This document shows positions 59,849 through 64,000 of a stretch of DNA of 64,000 bases, piece after piece. The translations under genes and the position numbers were made by a program. The DNA comes from an uncultured Flavobacteriales bacterium (lineage in GTDB: Bacteria > Bacteroidota > Bacteroidia > Flavobacteriales_D > Crocinitomicaceae), in NCBI GenBank assembly GCA_943789205.1, contig CALSTG010000001.1:1726435-1790434 (forward strand), written 5' to 3'. Under the pieces are notes generated by a model. That model made no database searches and was not told where the DNA came from. It saw nothing but the letters and a program-made list of their open reading frames with translations. Within the stretch, counting starts at the first letter, position 1. Every line of letters begins with the position of its first letter.

Positions 59849-61138
59849 ATGAGCAAAACAGCCAAGATAGTTTTAGACAGTAATGAACATGATTTACCAG
59901 TTGTAACTGGTTCGGAAAAAGAAAATGCGATAGACATTTCCAAGTTAAGAGCCTCAACAGGTTACATTACTATCGATCCAGGCTACAAAAATACCGGAGC
60001 AACTAAAAGTGCGATTACCTTTTTAGATGGCGAAAAAGGAATTCTGCGCTACAGAGGTTACCCGATCGAACAATTGGCTGCGAATGCTTCCTTTATGGAG
60101 GTGGCTTATCTTTTAATATATGGAGAGCTTCCAAATGCAATTGAGCTTCAATTGTTTGAAAGAAGTATCAAAAGACACACTTTGGTCCATGAAGATATGA
60201 AGCGCTTTTTTGAGGCATATCCTGCAAAGGCTCACCCAATGGGCGTACTTTCTTCAATGGTTTCATCTCTAGCGACATTTTATCCTGAATCTCAAAACCC
60301 TGACCGGAATTCTGAAGCGGTAAATTTAACGATTCATCGATTGATTGCAAAGCTTCCGACATTAGCGGCATGGTCTTACAAAAACTCAATGAGACATCCA
60401 TTTATGTATCCTCACAACAAGCTTGATTATTGTGAGAACTTTTTGAACATGATGTTCTCTATGCCCACTGAAGATTATGAAATAGATCCTGTAATTGTGG
60501 ATGCATTAAACAAGTTATTAATCTTACATGCCGATCACGAGCAAAATTGTTCTACATCAACTGTTCGTATTGTTGGTTCTTCTCAAGCCAATCTATATTC
60601 ATCTATTTCTGCTGGAATATGTGCTCTGTGGGGACCGCTGCATGGTGGAGCAAATCAAAAAGTAATCGAAATGCTTCTGAAGATTCATATTGATGGTGGA
60701 AATGTTGATAAATGGGTAGAAAAAGCAAAAGATAAGAATGATCCATTTAGACTGATGGGCTTTGGTCATCGTGTTTACAAAAACTTTGATCCTAGAGCCA
60801 AAATAATTAAGAAGTCTTGTGATGATGTTCTTGAGAAATTAGGTGTAAATGACCCGCTATTAGATATTGCTAAAAAGCTAGAAAAAGTTGCTTTGGAGGA
60901 TGATTATTTCAAGGAAAGAAATTTATATCCAAATGTTGACTTTTACTCAGGTATCATATATAAAGCTTTGAGGATTCCTACAGAAATGTTTACCGTTATG
61001 TTTGCAATCGGAAGACTACCAGGTTGGATTGCACAATGGAAGGAAATGACTGAAAATGGTGAGCCAATTGGTAGGCCACGTCAAATTTATACAGGCTATA
61101 ACGATAGAGACTATGTAGAGGTTTCTAAAAGAAAATAG
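59849..61138 (+). CDS. gltA: Citrate synthase
   Basis: First enzyme of the citric acid cycle, 429 residues. It has the N-terminal segment of the large form and the catalytic motifs GPLHGGANQ and GFGHRVYKNFDPRA, with the aspartate in PNVDFYSG. Its stop directly abuts the convergent methyltransferase stop at 61139, with no terminator between them. Confidence 0.97.
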   Translation: MSKTAKIVLDSNEHDLPVVTGSEKENAIDISKLRASTGYITIDPGYKNTGATKSAITFLDGEKGILRYRGYPIEQLAANASFMEVAYLLIYGELPNAIELQLFERSIKRHTLVHEDMKRFFEAYPAKAHPMGVLSSMVSSLATFYPESQNPDRNSEAVNLTIHRLIAKLPTLAAWSYKNSMRHPFMYPHNKLDYCENFLNMMFSMPTEDYEIDPVIVDALNKLLILHADHEQNCSTSTVRIVGSSQANLYSSISAGICALWGPLHGGANQKVIEMLLKIHIDGGNVDKWVEKAKDKNDPFRLMGFGHRVYKNFDPRAKIIKKSCDDVLEKLGVNDPLLDIAKKLEKVALEDDYFKERNLYPNVDFYSGIIYKALRIPTEMFTVMFAIGRLPGWIAQWKEMTENGEPIGRPRQIYTGYNDRDYVEVSKRK

Positions 61139-62312
61139 TTAAGTAATATTCTCTTTCCGTTTTCCTTCGAAAAGATCATAGCTTCTGAAGCTACAATCTA
61201 GATTTCCGTTATATACTTTAACTTTGCTTGAAGGTTTTAGTCCTATAGATTTCATTCCCTCTATACTGGATGAAATGATGCATGCTTTACCATCTTTGAT
61301 TTCGTGCTTGAGCCACGAGCCAATTTCTTGATAAAGCGTTTCAACGTCTGCATCCATTCGAACATCATAAGGCGGGTTGCTAAGTATGAAAACCTTGCCT
61401 TCTGGAGTTTTAACTTCATTAAATGGTTTCGGGCTTATTTTTATAAAACGTCCAAAGCTAAAAGTTCTCAAGTTTCTTCTTGATTTTAAGACCATTTCAT
61501 CAGATATATCTGAACCTAATATTTCACACGGTAAACTTCTTACAATTCTTGTTGCATTATTATAGGTTTCATCCCACAATTCCGCATCGAAAGTTTTTAA
61601 AATTCTTAAATGCATAATGCTGTCTTTCAATGTTTGAAGGAATTCCAGAAGCCAGAAGTGCCGCTTCAATTAGAAAGGTTCCTGAACCACAAAAAGGATC
61701 TATGAAGGTCGTTTTACGGTCCCATCCTGACAATCTAATCAGACTTGCCGCAACAACTTCGTTAATTGGAGCATCACCGGCCGTGCTTCTGTATCCTCTT
61801 TGAAATAGTGGGTTTCCACTTGTATTCACGGAAATTGTCGCTTCAAAATTATTAACGTACAAATCTAGCATCACCTGTGGTCTTTTTAGCTCGACATCGG
61901 GTCTCGTCCCTGCTGCTTCTCTAAAATGGTCAACAACAGCATCTTTAAGTAGAAGGTTTGGGTAGTGTGTACTTGTAAATAGGTCTGAGAATATAGCGCC
62001 GCGAACCGCAAATGTCTTTTTTACATCAAAGAAGTTAGACCAATTTATTTTTCTCGCTTGATTGTATAAGTCATCTTCCGACTTTATTCTAAACGTTGTG
62101 ATTTCTACGAGTATGGAAATTGCACACCTAAGATGTAGGTTTAAAAAATACACATCTTTCCATGTTCCTTTGAGCTGAACCGCACGATTGAGTTTTGATA
62201 CTTTCGGGTAGCCCAACTCGTTGAGTTCCTCTATAAGCGTTTCTTCAAATCCAAAAAAACATTTTACGGTTAAGGTTAATTCTTTGGAGAAACCTTGAAT
62301 TGTACCACTCAT
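61139..62312 (-). pseudogene. THUMP-domain class I RNA methyltransferase (RlmL N-terminal-like), frameshifted
   Basis: The first part (MSGTIQGFSKELTLTVKCFFGFE; THUMP domain about residues 10-160) runs through the methyltransferase motif I region (TTFIDPFCGSGTFLIEAALL) and ends FKNFRCGIVG at 61569. The second frame continues FDAELWDETYNNA and holds the catalytic motif LSNPPYDVRM. Removing one T (plus-strand A at 61590-61592) joins them as KNFDAELWD. The ATG at 62312 is used; a longer extension to 62501 is antisense to the next gene. By family the target is 23S rRNA guanine. Confidence 0.85.
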
Positions 62313-62324
62313 TTTATCTAATTT

Positions 62325-62332
62325 TATCTTTC
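62325..62332 (+). promoter_or_regulatory. Weak promoter candidate for the patatin-barrel gene
   Basis: TATCTTTC (one mismatch to TAnnTTTG) at 62325-62332, with TTG at 62300-62302 and spacing 22. The predicted start is 12-15 bases before the TTG start codon at 62351. Confidence 0.3.
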
Positions 62333-62350
62333 TACCTACAAAAGAACACA

Positions 62351-64000
62351 TTGAAAACGAGTTTCCTTCTAATTTTTGTATTATTTCTTTATCAGAATAA
62401 TTTTGCGCAACACAAAATTGGTCTTGTTTTGAGTGGAGGTGGTGCCTCAGCTCTGGCTCATGTTGGTGTATTAAAGGCACTTGAAGAATACCGTATTCCA
62501 ATCGATTATATCACAGGTTCATCGGCTGGAGCCTTGGTGGGTAGCCTTTATGCCTGCGGATACAGTCCGGAGGAAATAGAAAGTTTTATTCTATCAGAAG
62601 ATTTTTTAATTATGTCAAAGGGAAACCTTCGACCTGAGAATAGGTTATTGATTAGGGAGCCTTCCCATAATGCAGGCACCATAGGGTTTTCATTGGCAAA
62701 GGATAGCATCATCCGAAAATCGATTCCATTAAATGTCGTAACACCGACCTTACTCGATTTTGAAATGTTAAAAATATTAGGTGTAACTGGAGCGAGCTTG
62801 AATAATGATTTTGATCGTTTGTTTGTTCCGTTTCGTTGCGTCGCCTCTGATGTTTATGGTAAAAATAGTGTAGTATTCTCAAATGGAAACCTAAATGAGG
62901 TCGTACGAGCCTCGATGACCTACCCTCTTTATGTAAACCCAATTAAAATAGATGGTATCATTTATTTTGATGGAGGAATGTATGACAACTTTCCTTCAGA
63001 TGTCATGTGTAATGCCTTTGAACCAGATTTTCTAATTGGCAGCAATGTTTCAACAAATATGGAACTACCTGATGAGAGAGATATGTTCGGCGTGTTGCGC
63101 TCAATGATGACCACTCCTACGAGTTATGACCTTCCTTGTGCTGATGGATTGGTAATTGAAGCGATTACAGATATAGGTGTTTTTGAATTTGAACGCGCTA
63201 AAGAAGCTATTGATGTTGGATATCAAAAAGCCCTAGAGTCTATCGACTCGCTCCAAGCGCTTATAATAAGAAGGGTGGACAAAGTGACTCTCGATAACAA
63301 AAGACAAGCTTTTAGAGCATCATTGATGCCTCTTAAGATTTCATCAGTGAATGCTGTAGATAGAGATAATAAAGAGGTTGCTTTTGCGAAAAGAAGCTTG
63401 ATGCGTAAACAAAAGAAGGAAGTATTAGATGCTGATGTTTTTGAAAAAAGATATTTTCGTTTGAATGCCTCACCTTCCTTATGGTACATGTATCCGAATT
63501 TAACTTTAATGCAAGATTCGAGTTATCATATTGATCTCAAAATCAATCGCTCAAAAGAGTTCACAATCGACGTGGGTGGGCATTTTTCCTCGAGACCTGT
63601 GAATACAGGTTATATTGGTCTAGGTTATCAAAACATGGGTAAAAGTGCATATGTGCTGCATGCTGAGTCCTATTTCGGTAAGTTTTATGGCTCTATTAAA
63701 ACGGACTTTACATTTGATTTACCCACTACATTACCCATTTCAGTACTAGGATATTATACAATGAATCGCTGGGACTTCTTTCGCAGTTTTGCTACATTTT
63801 TTGAAGATGTAAGGCCTTCTTTTTTAGTGCAATTTGAAATGTATGGTGGATTATCTGCGAGATTGGCGTATAAGAACAATTCATACTCTGAAATTGATTA
63901 TCGGCTGTTCAGTTTAGAAGATGATTACTATCAAATTGATGATTTTACAAATTTGGATACGGCAGATTTTACGCGATTTGAAGGGAGTTCATTTTCATAC
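62351..64000 (+). CDS. Patatin-like phospholipase with outer-membrane barrel (PlpD type), 3' end beyond window
   Basis: The reading frame starts at TTG 62351 with a signal sequence (MKTSFLLIFVLFLYQNNFAQ) and is still open at the window edge (550 codons seen). Patatin domain: oxyanion loop LSGGGASALAHVG (residues 28-39), nucleophile S58 in GSSAG, catalytic D207 in FDGGMYDNFP. From about residue 370 the sequence becomes strand-rich (PSLWYMYPNLTLMQD onward), like the Omp85-type barrel of patatin autotransporters (type 5d). Divergent from the RNA methyltransferase. Confidence 0.88.
   Translation, partial: MKTSFLLIFVLFLYQNNFAQHKIGLVLSGGGASALAHVGVLKALEEYRIPIDYITGSSAGALVGSLYACGYSPEEIESFILSEDFLIMSKGNLRPENRLLIREPSHNAGTIGFSLAKDSIIRKSIPLNVVTPTLLDFEMLKILGVTGASLNNDFDRLFVPFRCVASDVYGKNSVVFSNGNLNEVVRASMTYPLYVNPIKIDGIIYFDGGMYDNFPSDVMCNAFEPDFLIGSNVSTNMELPDERDMFGVLRSMMTTPTSYDLPCADGLVIEAITDIGVFEFERAKEAIDVGYQKALESIDSLQALIIRRVDKVTLDNKRQAFRASLMPLKISSVNAVDRDNKEVAFAKRSLMRKQKKEVLDADVFEKRYFRLNASPSLWYMYPNLTLMQDSSYHIDLKINRSKEFTIDVGGHFSSRPVNTGYIGLGYQNMGKSAYVLHAESYFGKFYGSIKTDFTFDLPTTLPISVLGYYTMNRWDFFRSFATFFEDVRPSFLVQFEMYGGLSARLAYKNNSYSEIDYRLFSLEDDYYQIDDFTNLDTADFTRFEGSSFSY

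Noticed and set aside
62313-62501. N-terminal extension of the RNA methyltransferase to 62501
   Set aside because: It is antisense to the patatin gene and has no match to THUMP proteins; ATG 62312 starts the family sequence.

Overview
The window is about 64 kb of AT-rich bacterial chromosome from a member of the Bacteroidota, most likely the order Flavobacteriales. Evidence: the gliding/type 9 secretion (T9SS) genes gldE and gldD sit next to ssb; two secreted proteins end in T9SS-type sorting domains; there is a TonB-dependent receptor with a DUF4249 neighbour; and many genes are preceded by the Bacteroidota-type promoter (TTTG or TTG, about 19 bases, then TAnnTTTG). I cannot name the species.

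Layout. 1-9631 (minus strand): one long ribosomal superoperon, rpsL-rpsG-fusA-rpsJ-rplC-D-W-B-rpsS-rplV-rpsC-rplP-rpmC-rpsQ-rplN-X-E-rpsN, running into rpsH at the left edge. 9794-12713 (minus): pyruvate dehydrogenase E1 beta, clpX, clpP. 12790-15480: a glycosyltransferase-like gene and an OmpA/TPR-type lipoprotein, convergent on a shared bidirectional terminator. 15583-20697 (minus): folK, gldD, gldE, ssb, topA. 20888-27206 (plus): miaB, a sigma-54 activator, lptE, a TPR-like protein, secG, then groES-groEL. 27316-31273 (plus): three envelope proteins of unknown function, the last frameshifted. 31257-34582 (minus): a NUMOD4/HNH protein, a tRNA-dihydrouridine synthase, mannose-1-phosphate guanylyltransferase and a SprT-like protein. 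34657-41092 (plus): MlaE/MlaF lipid transporter parts, tRNA-Leu(UAG), trigger factor, a peroxiredoxin-thioredoxin-DUF6952 cassette, prfA and a frameshifted pyrF. 41390-46840 (plus): a BamA/TamA-like barrel, two glycosyltransferases, an Ham1/RdgB-type NTP pyrophosphatase and a patatin. 46842-48717 (minus): folB and gltX.

48762-57412 (minus) is the most distinctive accessory region: a lamin-tail T9SS protein, a TonB-dependent receptor, a multidomain secreted endonuclease I, the two halves of a UshA-type 5'-nucleotidase as separate genes, and a DUF4249 lipoprotein. Together they read as a locus for cutting extracellular DNA, importing the fragments and recovering phosphate and nucleosides. The right end holds a DPP4-like peptidase, citrate synthase, a frameshifted THUMP RNA methyltransferase and a patatin fused to an outer-membrane barrel that runs off the edge.

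Two themes deserve attention. First, groES has a near-perfect sigma-54 (-24/-12) element and an upstream palindrome, and the gene for a sigma-54 activator lies in the operon just before it. Second, four genes carry apparent single-base frameshifts, with three of them packed into about 110 bases of the TonB receptor. This points either to sequence error or to recent decay and should be settled before any of these genes is interpreted.
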